Shown here: piece by piece, positions 35,019-47,081 of the stretch
How positions within the stretch are numbered: position 1 is the first letter of the stretch
How the letters are laid out: each line of letters opens with the position of its first letter
Source of the DNA: Glycine soja
Taxonomy: Eukaryota > Streptophyta > Magnoliopsida > Fabales > Fabaceae
NCBI RefSeq assembly: GCF_004193775.1
Contig: NC_041021.1
Coordinates: 1,498,001 to 1,562,000 of the forward strand
Direction: 5' to 3'
DNA: 64,000 nt
The notes under the pieces: model-generated
The model's input: the letters and a program-made list of their open reading frames with translations, nothing else
Database searches by the model: none
Told to the model about the DNA's origin: nothing
Position numbers and translations under genes: made by a program

Positions 35019-37748
35019 TCAGTGGTTGGCAAGTCCAAGTTTCTCTCTCAGTAACTCAAATCTGCTTCTTTGAAGTGCTTTGGTGAAGATATCTGATAGT
35101 TGGTCCTTAGTCTTGCAGTACTTCACGCACATTGTACCATCCCTCTGTACATCTCTAAGAAAAAATAATTTGATGCTAAAATGCTTTGTTTTTCCATGAA
35201 AAACTGGATTTTTAGAGATGGCTATGGCTGCTTGGTTGTCCACCATTACTTTAGTAGTTATATCTTGCTCCAAGAGCAAATTAGTTAGCATTTTCCTTAG
35301 CCATAAGGCTTGATTAACAACTGTTGTGGCTGCTATAAATTCTGCTTCAGCTGTTAACTATGCGACAATTTCTTGTTTTTTGGAACTCCAAGAGAACATC
35401 CCTGATCCAAAACTAAAACAGTAGCCTGAGGTGCTTTTCATGTCATCTAAAGACCCTGCCCAATCACTATCAGAATAGCCTTGTAACTTGAAATCTTATG
35501 ATTGACTAAACTTCATTCCACAATTTAAAGTCTCCTTAACATACCTTAACACTCTTTTTGCTGCTTTAAAGTGAGATTCTTTAGCACAATTCATAAATCT
35601 TGAAAGTACACTTACAGCATACAAGATATCTGGTCTTGTTGCTGTGAGATACATTAAGCAACCAATTAAGCTTCTGTAAAGTGCTTCTTCCACTTGTTCT
35701 AAACCGTCATCCTTGCATAACTTCTCCTTTTGACACATAAGAATGTTCATGCCTTTACAGCTCTGCATGTTGAATTTCTTCAGGATCACCTTTGCATACT
35801 TTCTCTGACAGATGAAGATATCACCTTCATTATGCATAACCTCCATACCAAGGAAATAGGACATTTCTCCTAGGTCTGCCATCTCAAAGACTTGCATCAT
35901 ATCATCCTTGAACTACTGAATAAGTTCTACATTGCTGCCAATGACTAAGAGATCATCAACATACAAAGAGATCAAAATGAAGTTAGCTTGATCACCTTTG
36001 ATGTATAAAGTGGATTCACTAAGACTTTTAACAAAGCCTAGTTTTGATAAGTACTCATCAATCCTGTTGTACCAGGCTCTTGGGGCCTGTTTCAAACCAT
36101 ACAAAGCCTTCTTTAATAGATAGGTTTTGTCCTCATGTCCCTTCACAAGGAAACCTTCAAGTTACTCAACATAGATTTCTTCCTCCAGAAATCCATTTAA
36201 GAAAGCTGACTTGACATCAAGTTGGCAGATTTTCCATCCCTTCCGTGCTACAATAGTTAGCAACATCCAAATGGTATCATGCCTTGCAAGCGGAGCAAAA
36301 GTATTAAAGAGATATACTCCAAAAATTTGAGCATACCCCTTTACTACTAACCTTGCTTTTATGTTTGTTGATTGATCCATCTGCATTCAGCTTTGTTCTA
36401 AACACCCACTTCACACCTATGACTTTTCTGTGTTCAGGCCTTTCAACAAGTTCCTAAGTCTGATTTTTATCAATCATGACAAGCTCCTCCTACATTGCAG
36501 CACTCCATTTTGGATCCTCCTTTGCATCCCAATATCCTACAGGTTCTAGAACTGCTACATTGCATCTTTCATAAATATCTGAGAGCAATCTAGTGTCTCT
36601 CACAGGTGTATCATCAATTAACTCATCTTGATTTTGCAAAGGATCAGCTATCGGCATCTTTTCAGTATCATTTCAGCTCCATTTCTCATTCTCCATTAAG
36701 TATACATCCCTGTTTATCAGAATTTTCCTTGTGTAAGGTTGGAAAACTCTATAAGCTTGAGATACTGAACTATATCCCACAAAGATACCAGGTTCAGCTT
36801 TCTTGTCTAGCTTGTCTCTCTTAATCTGTGGCACATAAGTAAAACACAAGCATCCAAATACTTTAAAATTTTTCAAGGAAGGTTTATAACCATACCAAGT
36901 CTCAAAAGGAGTCTTCCTGTTTATTGCTTTGGTGGGAAGTCGATTAAGCAAGAATACTGCAGTGTTTGCAGCTTCTACATAATATTCCTTAGGCAACCCT
37001 TTCTCATGAAGCATACATTTGACCATTTCCATTATCGTTCGATTTTTTCTTTCACTAACCCCATTTTGTTGAGGGGTGTAAGGAGTTGTTAATTGATGCT
37101 CAATGCCTGCTTCATCACAAAACATGGTGAATTGTGCTGAAGTGTACTCCTTGCCGTTATCAGACCTCAAAGCTTAAATCATGCAACCACTTTGCTTTTC
37201 AATCCACTACTTAAATCTCCAAAACACACCTGCAACTTCTGACTTAGACTTAAGAAAGTAAATCCAACACATTCTGGTGAAATCATCTATAAAGATGATG
37301 TAATATTTACTCTCTTTAAGCGAAGTAGTCCTTTGAGGTCCGGCCAAATCTGTGTGAATCAATTGCAGCTTCTCTGTTGCTCTCCAGGTTGATTGTTTGA
37401 AGGGTAATCTTGCTTGCTTGCCATATTGACATGCTTCACAGCTTGGTAATTTAGTATCTAAGTGAGGTAAGCCATGAACCAACTCCTTTCATTGCATGTT
37501 CAGCACAGTTGCATGATGAAATAGCCTAACCTTTTGTGCTAATCTTCTATACTGTTTATAATAGCTGGATAAGCTGCTTGCTTCTCCTTCAGTGGGTCAA
37601 ATGAGAAACTTTTGCCTTTCATTTTGATACTAAAAATTTCCTTGTCATTGACATCTTTAATCAAATAGTGCTTATTTTCAAATATGACTTTAAACCCCTT
37701 CTCAACCAATTGTCCCACACTCAGCAAGTTTTGATCAATCTCAACCAA
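35019..37748 (-). pseudogene. Copia pol: integrase, reverse transcriptase and RNase H, multiply broken
   Basis: Open pieces on the minus strand run from pre-integrase (37748, NLLSVGQLVEKGF) through CxxC-containing pre-integrase and integrase start (37482, LIHTDLAGP), integrase core (37170, RSDNGKEYTS and NGVSERKNR), RT parts (36386, 36146 with [11 protein letters not shown], and 35900) and RNase H (35291, ending SDIFTKALQ). At least five stops or shifts separate them. Domain order is Ty1/copia. Non-functional. Confidence 0.92.
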
Positions 37749-37919
37749 TTGTTCTGATTCTAACTTTTGATACCTGTGATATGTTCAACTCTCTGAAAAC
37801 TCTTGATCATGGGTCATGTGGTTGGTACAACCACTATCCACTAGCCAACATTCAGTTAAGCTACTGCTTGTAAAACAAGTTGCTACAAACAATTGTTCTT
37901 CCTCTTATTGATCTGCAAC

Positions 37920-38894
37920 TTAAGCCTCATTCTTTTGTTGAAGATTGCTATTGCAAATTCTCACATGATGCCCCAACTTGTTGCACTTTTCACACTTAAC
38001 ATCGGGTCTTCTCCAACATTTGAAAGGGGGATGACCCATTCTGCCACAGTGCTTCCAAGGAGGAAATCTTTTGTTGTTGTCTGCATTATTGTTGCTAGTG
38101 TTAGCCGTTGCTTCTTGTGTGTTGAAATTCTTCTTCTTGTATTTCTTCCACTTGTTTTTCTCTCCTTGGTTAATTTGCAATTTGGCTTGCAATGCTCCTT
38201 CCATAGAACCATCAGCCCTCATTCTTCTTCTTTGCTCTTGGGCTTGCAAAGCATTTACAAGTTCTGCCAAGGTAAGTTTTGACAGATCCTTAGTATTCTC
38301 CAAGGATGTAATAGTAGCCTTAAATCTTTCAAGGACAGTCACCAGTATTTTTTCAACTATTCTTGAATCGAAAAATTCAGAACCAAGCAATCTTACTTTG
38401 TTGGCAATGCTAAGAAGCTTGTTAGCATACTCTTTAATTGTTTCGGACTCGTTCATTTTCTGCATCTCAAATTCTCTAACAAGATTCAGGGCTTGCATTC
38501 CCTTAATCCTTTCATCTCCTTCGTATTCATTCTTGAGGAAACTCCAGATTTCACATGCTGATTTGATGGTCATTATTCTAGTGAAAATTTCTTTTGAGAC
38601 AACAGCAAACAAAGAAGCTCTTGCCTTTGACTTTCTTGCTTTCCTCTCCTTTTGATTTTTTATCTGAGCCATTGTTGGATTGGTTGGTAAAGGAAGAACT
38701 TCGTAGTCTTCCTCAACAACTTCCCAGAGATCATTTGCCTCCAGATATGCCTCCATTCTTGCTGCCCATATTTGATAATTATCACCATCAAACACAGGTG
38801 GTGCTAGTGCTGTGTACAATTTTTTAGAATCCATCAATTTGATGAATTGAAGCAAGGTGTTTTGGCTTTTTGTGGTGGGTTTCACTCGGTTCAC
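37920..38894 (-). CDS. Copia gag protein of the minus-strand element
   Basis: A 324-codon frame starts MNRVKPTTK, although the usual gag start may be the internal MDSKKLYTAL. It contains the copia-type gag domain (YQIWAARMEAYLEANDLWEVV, then MTIKSACEIWSFLKNEYEG) and a CCHC zinc knuckle (CEKCNKLGHHVRIC) preceded by a second CxxxGHxxxxC-like stretch. Gag packages element RNA into particles. The frame is open, but pol downstream is broken, so the element is not autonomous. Confidence 0.88.
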   Translation of the reverse strand: MNRVKPTTKSQNTLLQFIKLMDSKKLYTALAPPVFDGDNYQIWAARMEAYLEANDLWEVVEEDYEVLPLPTNPTMAQIKNQKERKARKSKARASLFAVVSKEIFTRIMTIKSACEIWSFLKNEYEGDERIKGMQALNLVREFEMQKMNESETIKEYANKLLSIANKVRLLGSEFFDSRIVEKILVTVLERFKATITSLENTKDLSKLTLAELVNALQAQEQRRRMRADGSMEGALQAKLQINQGEKNKWKKYKKKNFNTQEATANTSNNNADNNKRFPPWKHCGRMGHPPFKCWRRPDVKCEKCNKLGHHVRICNSNLQQKNEA

Positions 38895-38934
38895 TCACAG
38901 GTCCCTCTTAAGAAGAAGGCTCTTGATACCAATT

Positions 38935-39186
38935 TGTAGGATAATAAACGTAACTCACAAAATGAAGGGAGATGAATGCACACTTTTTATTGAATAATAA
39001 CCTATTTAAATAGAGATTTTTGTAACTAAAAGAAATCATAAAAACAATAACTAACTTCTTAAACAATAGCCACTAACATAACAGCTACTAAGCAACAAAA
39101 AAAATAAAATAAACAGTCCTAAAGACTCGGTCAAATAGCTAGCAAAAAACAAATTAATAAGCAACTGCTAACACACACGTTCAACA
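38935..39186 (-). repeat. 5' LTR of the minus-strand copia element
   Basis: This 252-bp copy matches 34754-35006. The primer binding site lies immediately to its left, which fixes it as the 5' LTR. Confidence 0.93.
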
Positions 39187-39191
39187 AAATT

Positions 39192-40840
39192 CACACAACT
39201 ATTATTATAATTATTATTTCTTTTTCTAAGCTTTAGCAAACTTATGGTATCAGTCAGTTTTTGACTTCAGGTGCTCACTTACTCTGCTACCCTGGGGCAT
39301 TTAACATGACAACTAGACCATTACATTGGGAGTTATTGTAGAGGGCAAGGTATAATGGATACAACATAATGAAACATTCAACAACCTGCAACACATGTTG
39401 TACTAGTGTTTTGTTTAAATTTTATAACCCTATCTAGTCTTGTAAGTTTCGAGTAGCAATATATTTTTTATCCCTAAAAATGGTATTTGAAATTAGTACT
39501 TATTAAATTTTATTATTTTTTTAGTCTTTAAAAATTATAAATACTATGCACTTTTAGTCTCTAGTGACCAGTGAGGAACTAAAGCCGCACTATTTTTTGT
39601 TAAATCTAGGACTAATCATGAAAAAAAATTAAATAGAGATTAAAATCAAATAACATCGTGTTTTCAATCCTTGAAAAACATATTGAAGACAGTAACAAAC
39701 ATGCAAATTATTGTCTTCAATATGTTTTCAAAGATTGAAAACATGATGTTATTTGATTTTTTGTTAAATCTTTGATTTTAATCACTATTTAGATCTAAGA
39801 CAATAATTTACATCCTGTTTTGCTTCCATTTCTTTCTTCTGGCTCTTACTTACCTTTTGGCCCTGCAAACCTTTTTTTATTTTAACTTTTATAAAATATT
39901 TATGATTGAGCAGTAAATACTAATCAATATTCGATTGCTAATCTGTGTTTTGCTTCTTTACATGCTGGGCTACAGATAATCAGGTAATGCCTCCTTCGAA
40001 GTTTTGTGGCTTTTAATGCATGTACACTAACATTTTAATTTAAACGTATGTAAAATTTGAAATCATTTTTATTTATTTATTATTTATTTAGTGTAGTTCT
40101 TGAGGGATGAACCGAATAATAGGCTTGTAACAGTAGCTTTGAATTGATAGATAACTGCACTGTGAATGAGAAATCAAACCCCCCAACCCCACAAGGAATT
40201 TACAGTAGATGTCTGATAAGTTCTTGAAAGCATGTGCTACCTTACATTCCTATGGTATACATTATATAAATTATATAAAAAAATTCAAAATTGAGGCTAT
40301 CTCACTATTGCGTTTTTTGGGGATACTGCTATCCAGGATGTAAAACACTGGTAACTATTTAGTGGGCAAATAATTTTAATGGAGGGTAGAATAAATAAGG
40401 AAGAGAACTGTCCAGTAGACAGTAATTTCTAATAAGGAGGAAGCTGAAATAAGTAGGAAAGGGAGAGAGTTAGTTGGAGAGTCCAGGTCTCTTGAATACC
40501 TGAGTTATATTTTCTGTTTTCGGTAATTTTTCATATCCATCCGCTACAGAGCTACAAAGTGGGTTTGATTTGAATAAATTTTCCATTTTTTTCTTCTCAT
40601 CTCTGATCTAGTTCCATTAGATTGATGCAGTTGATTGTGTGATCAATCAGTGATTAAAGCAGGGTATGGTTAGGGGTTTCTCTATATTTCGACCAGGCAA
40701 CCATATTATTAATCATTGTGTGAATTGCAAATTTTTAAGCTCTGACGAGATTAGTGGATGCTTACCAAAATTCTCTTCTGACAGTTATATGTGGCTACCT
40801 GTTCATCTGCCCGGGATACTGGATCTGGTTATGTGGCTTG
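39192..40840. other. Remnant and intergenic DNA, no complete gene
   Basis: This would be the continuation of the omega-amidase locus, but apart from the short exon relic at 39969-39983 no coding sequence was recognised. A long hairpin lies at 39642-39760. Confidence 0.55.
39642..39760. repeat. Long near-perfect hairpin, about 49-bp arms
   Basis: Arms at 39642-39691 and 39712-39760 are reverse complements with only a few mismatches and a loop of about 20 bases (GTAACAAACATGCAAATTAT). Partial complementarity continues outwards (GATTAAAATC) after an unpaired stretch. It fits a MITE-like foldback or a young small-RNA hairpin; the sequence cannot tell which. Confidence 0.9.
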
Positions 40841-43434
40841 GGGCCTAAAATAAATTTTATAAAAAGCCTTGATGAAATATTAATTATTAAGTATTAATTT
40901 TTATATTAATTTTCTATAGCTTTTTGAGCTGCAAATTTTTTTAGTAATATTAAATAATCAAATAATTATAATATTTCATAAAATAGTTAATTTATTTAAT
41001 TTAAATTTTAATATATATATATATATAAGAGAAAATTTTAAAATCATATACCCTAAAAATAGAGACAATTACTTATTAATATTTTCTAATATACATCTAT
41101 TTTAATGTGAAAATATTATTGTATATGTATGTATATATATATGTCAAATAATTGATTTTTTTGTATTATCATATTCATATTCCATGCTTCAATAACAGTG
41201 AAAATAATAATTTTATTTTTTACTTTAAAATTATTGACATATAAAACTTGCTTATTCAAGGTACCAACTTCTTGCCTGATCGATGCCTGCTGACTAAGTC
41301 CAGTCCCCGGGCTAATGGATTGGTCCGTGGCCTAATAATAAAATAATATAAAAAATGAAAAGCTTAAAAAAATAAAACAAAGAAATATTGAAAACTTAGA
41401 TTTTTTTTTATAGGAACTGAGATTAGTGAAAAAAGAATAGGAAACAATATATGCATTAATGAAATTTTAAAGAAAGTTTCGTTACATTACTTTTTTTGGA
41501 AGTTTCATTATATTACTTAAACATCAAATAAAGCATAAAAATAAATTTACATCAAATATATATTTAAATACATGGTCAATATATACTAATTACCACAAAG
41601 TAATTATTCAAATACTTAATAATGCTAATCACACATCAAATATATTTAAGTTAATAATGGTATTAAACTTTCAGTAAAAACATATTATAAAACTATGAAA
41701 TAATAATTAATATTTTAAAAAATAATTAATACACGAACTAGACTATTAACCTGCGGATCAAACATTACAAATTCAAAATAGATAAACCCACATTTAAATG
41801 AATTGACATTTTGGTTGGTCCTAACATGCAGGTTAAACAAACTATTTATGGGCAATTGAATTTTGCATTTTCCTAAATATATGTTTACCTCTCATTTTTT
41901 ACCACTTCTATCTTCTTAGTTTCTCTTCTTTCTATTGTAGTCGCAACTCCAACCCATTCTCGTTCTTCTTTTCTTCCCGCAGTGCAAGTCTAGAGCCTCT
42001 TTCCAGTTCTTTTTCTTCTTCTCCAACGCTTCTCCTCGCAACCATCAAAGATATAAAGCAAATCCAACTCGACGTCCCAGGAATCCCTTTCCTTCTCCAA
42101 CTCTCCACTCTGCATGTATGTTTTAACACAATCACATTCACGCCGTGGATTTATTTCTGAAACAGGCTTTCTATAAGGGAATAAATTCGCTTACAGAATG
42201 ATCATTCTGGAAGGAAAAGTCTTATGGAACACCTTTTTCGTAAGCAAAAATAGTATTATCTGAAATAACCATTTCGGAAGGTTCAAAATGTACTTTTGGA
42301 AAGGCTATTCCGAATTGTGTTTTTTGCCTTTGGAATGGTTTTTCCATAAGTCAAAATCATACTTTCCAGAAGGTGCAAAATATACTTTCGGAAAGGCTAC
42401 TATAGATTGCAGTCGTTGCTTCCAGAATGAGCTTTTCGTAAGTCCAATATTGATTTTTGGAACCCCCTTTCCGATATATATAAAATACACTTTCGGAAAG
42501 GATGTTTTGGATTTACAAATCTGATTCTGGAATAATCATTCCTTAAGCTAAAGTTCTCCCAGAAGAGTCATTCTGGAAGTTTTTTTGGCTTACAAAAAGG
42601 CTATTCTAAAAGCCTTTTTTGCTTATGGAAAGCTCATTCCGAAAGGTTTTTTTGCTTATGGAAAGGCCATTCCAGAAAAAAAATTTGCTGACATAAAGGT
42701 TATTCCATAAAAAAAATTTGGTTACAAAATGGGCACTCCAGAATGCAACCCCATTCACACCAAAAACCACCACCACCAAAACCTAACCTTAACCCCACCA
42801 GAAATCAACCCCAATTGCATTGGAACCCAAACCCACATCAGAAAGGAAGAAGCTTACCTTCGATGCGTGGCTTCGAGACGAAGGATGAAGGGAGCAACCT
42901 TCGCAGGAGGGAGGCATCGCGGGAGGCACCCCTCGCGAGTGGGTTGAAGAAGGTGGTGCCAATTCATTAAGGGCAATAGGGTAATTTCAAACAAAATGGG
43001 GGGGGGGGGTACAAGATACACTTGTAGGAGTGTAAGATTCAATTCTCCATCAATGGACTAAATTCATATCCCCATCTCTCTAGTTATGTTATAAATATTT
43101 TAAGAAAAATGTGAACGACATTCTTTTTTACATTGTCTTTTTTATACTCTATATTTGTTAGAATTGATTAAAAATCACCAATTTTGATGGTCTTACATCT
43201 CAAAAAAAGTATTAGAAATAGAGTGTGAACAAAAAAAATGTTACTAGCACTCATTTTAATCATTGCCCTATTTAGTTGAATCAGTTGGTCAAAGATTCAA
43301 TTTTTTTGAATTTATATTGAAACCCTGTTATTAACCATACCACCAACCAAATGAGTTACAATCCAAACACCTACAAAGGATGAACATTAAGGTTCCAATG
43401 TTGGATTAGCCCTTTCTCCAATCCTCCCCCCCTG

Positions 43435-43770
43435 TGATAGAGAACTGCAAATGAGCTAATTGGGAATTAACTATTTTATGAAAGCTAAAATTGAGCTGAG
43501 TAATCTGATGCCTCTTTATTCCTTTGATATTTCTTATATAATAGTGTATACATGCTGAGCTGGAATTTGTTATAACAAACTTTTGAAATATTTGCTTTCT
43601 AACAGATAAAACTAAAGGAGACTAGTATCGTGCAAGCACATAGAGGCTGACTATATCGCGAAGCTGCGACCAAACTATTCTATACGAAGTCTTGTAAGTG
43701 TTTGGGCTTTCGTATGATCCTTGTAGGCCTGTTGTGAACATTGCTATTTGCTGCTGTGTGGTTATTGTCC
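43435..43770 (-). repeat. 3' terminal direct repeat (LTR) of the gypsy element
   Basis: This 336-bp repeat is nearly identical to 47723-48058. The pol stop codon (at 43680) falls inside it, so pol overlaps the 3' LTR. It lacks an obvious TG start in element orientation, so the exact LTR edges may be narrower than the repeat. Confidence 0.85.
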
Positions 43771-46700
43771 CCAAGGTTGTAAGAAGTACGCAGTTCGTCC
43801 CAAGATTCCCAAGAGGTATCTTCAGGAGCCAAGCCGTCCCATTGAACGAGCACCCTTTTGATAGCTGGGGTAACAGACTCGTCCCATTTCCAATCCACAA
43901 TAGACAGTGGGGAGATAACTGGGTTGTTCTCAATGGCGTCCGGTGGAAGATGAGTATATTCGGCCGGTAAAGGGCCGTGGTGGGGCTTCAGCAGGGAAAT
44001 GTGAAAGACAGGGTGAATCCTTGAATACGCTGGTAACCGGAGTTTGTAGGCGACTGCACCAATACGCTGAATCACCTGGAACGGGCCATAAAAACGTTTG
44101 GAAAGTTTGTGAAAAGTGTTGGCTACCAAATTTTGCCGATAAGGACGGAGGCGGACGTAAACCCAGTCGCCGACAGAGAACTGAACATCACGGCGGTGGG
44201 CGTCGGCGTTGGCCTTCATTTTCTCCTGGGCTTTATGGAGGCGACGAAGCAAAGCAGCGTGAAGTTCTGTGCGATCAACAAGCAGGTTATCGACTGCATC
44301 AATAGATGATGTACCCTGGATATATCGGGATATCGACGGCGGCGGCCGACCGTAAATCACCTCGAAAGGAGAAAATCCCGTGCTTGAGTGGATTGTGGTA
44401 TTATAAGACCATTCAGCAAGAGGAAGGAAGCGAAACCAGAGGGAAGGTTTGTGGTGGACGAAGGAACGGAGGTATTGCTCCAGAATCCGGTTGAGGACCT
44501 CCGTCTGACCATCAGATTGGGGATGATAAGCTGTACTCATACGCAACTTCGTCCCACTTAATCGAAAAAGCTCACGCCAAAAGGTGCTGAGAAAAATGGA
44601 GTCCCTATCGGAAACCAAACTCCAGGGAAAACCATGGTGTTTGCACACCATGTCCAGAAAAAGCGAAGCAACCTTGAATGCAGAGTAATGAGTTGGGAGG
44701 GCGCCGAAGTGAGCCCCCTTCGAAAATCTATCAACCACGACCAAAATTACAGTGAAGCCTTGGGAAGAGGGTAAACCTGTGATGAAATCCAGGGATAAGT
44801 CTTCCCAAACCGCAGCCAGAGGGGGAAGTGGTTGTAACAACCCACCAGGCTTCTTAGTTTCATACTTCGTTAGCTGACATATGGGACACTGAGAAACGAA
44901 TTGACGAACGTCAGCACGCAGGTTCGGCCAGTCAAAGTTCTGTCGAACGCGATGAACAGTTTTTGCCACACCAGTATGTCCGCCGAGTGGTGATGAATGA
45001 AATTCGGCCAAAAGGATAGACGTAAAGGGGTTTGGAAAAGGAATCCAAATGCGGCCCTGACGGAAAATCAAATCCTTATGAACCGAAAGTGAAGGGTGTT
45101 CTGTTGGCCGGGATTGAATCGCCTGAAGTAATTCAATATATTGGGGGTCCTGAGTTAATGTATGACGAAGCTTGTCAAGAAAATCAAGGTGAGGGACCGA
45201 AAAAGACAAGCAAACACCATCAGAAATACGTGAAAGTGCATCAGCAACAATGTTGGTTGACCCTGGCTTGTATTTGATTTCATAGTCATAACCGAGAAGT
45301 TTGACCAAGTAATTTTGTTGTTCGGGGGTCTGAATGACTTGGGACATAAGGTCCTTGAGACTCTTATGGTCTGTGAGTATAATGAAGGAATTGCCCAGCA
45401 AGTAATGGCGCCATTTGCGCACGGCAGAGGTAATTGCATGAAGCTCGCGAACATATGCTGATGAATGTTGCAATCGAAGGCAGAGTGTTTTGCTGTAGTA
45501 TGCAATGGGATGGCCCTGTTGCAAGAGCACTGCCCCAATGGCCGAAGCTGATGCGTCGGTTTCAAGTGTAAAAGGAATGGAGAAATCAGGAGTTGACAAA
45601 ACAGGGGCCTGTGTCATCAGGTTCTTAAGTGTCTGAAAAGCAAGGTCTGCAGCCTGGGACCACTGAAAATTGTCTTTGCACAGAAGGGCCGTGAGTGGTG
45701 ACGCCACTGTAGCATACCCCTTGATGAACTTCCTATAAAAACCGGTCAACCCAAGGAAACCACGAAGAGCAGTTGGGGAAGTTGGAACCGGCCAAGCTAA
45801 CATGGCCTGGATTTTTGCAGGGTCTGGGGCTACCCCTTGGGCAGAAATAACATGGCCTAAGTAATTAAGCTGAGACTTGGCAAATTCACATTTGGAATGT
45901 CGCAGAAGGAACTTGCGGGCTGAGAGGGTTGCCAGAACAATATCCAAATGGGTAACATGGGTGGCCAAGTCGGGGCTGAACACCAGAATGTCATCGAAGA
46001 AAACTGCGACAAACTTACGCAGGAATGGCCGGAGAGTGTCGTTCATCACCGCCTGGAACGTAGACGGGGCATTACAGAGGCCAAAGGGCATTACCCGGAA
46101 CTCGTAATGACCCTGGTGCGTACGGAAGGCCGTCTTGTGTATGTCGGAGTCCGCCATTCTAATCTGATGAAAACCTTGCCGCAAATCGAGTTTCGAGAAA
46201 CATGAAGCATGGCCCAGGTCATCGAGCAATTCATCTATGGTGGGCATCGGAAAACGGTCTTTAACCGTTAGAGCGTTCAAGGCTCTGTAATCCACGCAAC
46301 AACGCCATGTACCATCTTTCTTTTTAACCAAAAGGATTGGGGAAGAAAACGGGCTATGGCTTGGTTGGATTAGACCAGAGTCGAGCATAGAGGTGATTTG
46401 TTTTTCGATTTCGGTCTTTTGGAAGTGGGGGTACCTATATGGTTTAACATTTACGGGTTCGGTGTTAGGGAGAATGTGAATATGGTGTTGGATGGTACGG
46501 GGAGGAGGAAGGTTGGTGGGTTCAGTAAATATGTCTGGGTAACGGGCCAGGACGGTGGCGATTGGAGGTGGTAGGGGTTGGGGGGGTGGTGTAGAAGGGG
46601 AAGGTGGTTCGGGTTGGGTTGCAACTGGAGTAATGTGGAATAAGGCTGATAGGCTTTGGGTCTGCGCAAAACGTTTTAGCTGATGGGCCGTAATTGGAGC

Positions 46701-47072
46701 TGGGGTGAGGGGTGCATCAGCGTGAAGAGTAACGGTGTGGCCCATATAGCGAAAAGTCATGGTCAACGCTGCATAGTCGGTAGTAATTGGGCCGAGGAGT
46801 TGCAACCACTGAACGCCCAGTACTAGGTCGACACCGCAAAGGGGAAGATGGAGTAAATCTAGGGTAAAGGAATTACCCTGAATCTGCAGAGGGACCTGGA
46901 GCGAAATGGTGTCACACTCCAGGGTGTTGCCGTTCCCAACCATCACGCGGAGAGGGGTGGTAGGGGAAGAGGGAAGGGCAAGGAAGCGAGCCATCCTCGT
47001 TTGGATGAAGTTATGCGTACTGCCGCCATCCACGAGGATGACGAGCTGTTGATGGTGAATCAAACCAAGCAA
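43680..47072 (-). CDS. Gypsy pol polyprotein with chromodomain, 1130 codons open
   Basis: An uninterrupted frame contains an aspartic protease (VDGGSTHNFIQ), reverse transcriptase (FSKLDLRQGFHQIRM and the catalytic FFDDILVFS), RNase H (TDASASAIGAVLLQ), the HHCC integrase finger (ending CPICQ), the integrase D,D,E core (DFITGLP, VSDRDSIF, GQTEVLNR) and a C-terminal chromodomain-like module (VLVQWDGLAPEDTSWESW). It ends RKPKHLQDFV. The order RT-RNaseH-integrase with a chromodomain marks a Ty3/gypsy chromovirus, possibly Reina-like. The RT box starts with F rather than the usual Y before the aspartates. A single stop codon separates it from the upstream zinc-knuckle frame. Confidence 0.93.
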   Translation of the reverse strand: MLGLIHHQQLVILVDGGSTHNFIQTRMARFLALPSSPTTPLRVMVGNGNTLECDTISLQVPLQIQGNSFTLDLLHLPLCGVDLVLGVQWLQLLGPITTDYAALTMTFRYMGHTVTLHADAPLTPAPITAHQLKRFAQTQSLSALFHITPVATQPEPPSPSTPPPQPLPPPIATVLARYPDIFTEPTNLPPPRTIQHHIHILPNTEPVNVKPYRYPHFQKTEIEKQITSMLDSGLIQPSHSPFSSPILLVKKKDGTWRCCVDYRALNALTVKDRFPMPTIDELLDDLGHASCFSKLDLRQGFHQIRMADSDIHKTAFRTHQGHYEFRVMPFGLCNAPSTFQAVMNDTLRPFLRKFVAVFFDDILVFSPDLATHVTHLDIVLATLSARKFLLRHSKCEFAKSQLNYLGHVISAQGVAPDPAKIQAMLAWPVPTSPTALRGFLGLTGFYRKFIKGYATVASPLTALLCKDNFQWSQAADLAFQTLKNLMTQAPVLSTPDFSIPFTLETDASASAIGAVLLQQGHPIAYYSKTLCLRLQHSSAYVRELHAITSAVRKWRHYLLGNSFIILTDHKSLKDLMSQVIQTPEQQNYLVKLLGYDYEIKYKPGSTNIVADALSRISDGVCLSFSVPHLDFLDKLRHTLTQDPQYIELLQAIQSRPTEHPSLSVHKDLIFRQGRIWIPFPNPFTSILLAEFHSSPLGGHTGVAKTVHRVRQNFDWPNLRADVRQFVSQCPICQLTKYETKKPGGLLQPLPPLAAVWEDLSLDFITGLPSSQGFTVILVVVDRFSKGAHFGALPTHYSAFKVASLFLDMVCKHHGFPWSLVSDRDSIFLSTFWRELFRLSGTKLRMSTAYHPQSDGQTEVLNRILEQYLRSFVHHKPSLWFRFLPLAEWSYNTTIHSSTGFSPFEVIYGRPPPSISRYIQGTSSIDAVDNLLVDRTELHAALLRRLHKAQEKMKANADAHRRDVQFSVGDWVYVRLRPYRQNLVANTFHKLSKRFYGPFQVIQRIGAVAYKLRLPAYSRIHPVFHISLLKPHHGPLPAEYTHLPPDAIENNPVISPLSIVDWKWDESVTPAIKRVLVQWDGLAPEDTSWESWDELRTSYNLGDNNHTAANSNVHNRPTRIIRKPKHLQDFV

Positions 47073-47081
47073 TCGAAAGGT

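Larger units (their letters stand above)
34754..39186 (-). mobile_element. Complete but decayed Ty1/copia element, TSD AAATT
   Basis: LTRs at 34754-35006 and 38935-39186 (TGTAGG...TTCAACA) flank a minus-strand gag-pol. Target duplication AAATT is present at 34749-34753 and 39187-39191. Next to the right LTR a primer binding site like TTGGTATCAAGAGCC (initiator Met tRNA type) is read on the minus strand at about 38917-38932. A purine tract (CAGGGAGGAG) lies beside the left LTR near 35007-35017. The LTRs differ at roughly nine or more positions by eye. The insertion lies downstream of exon 4 of the omega-amidase remnant. Confidence 0.95.

Noticed and set aside
40666..40848. 60-codon plus-strand frame next to duplication copy B
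   Set aside because: It ends at the duplication junction and shows no amidase or other homology by eye.
43943..46205. Plus-strand frames of 60-120 codons
   Set aside because: They are antisense shadows of the gypsy pol frame.
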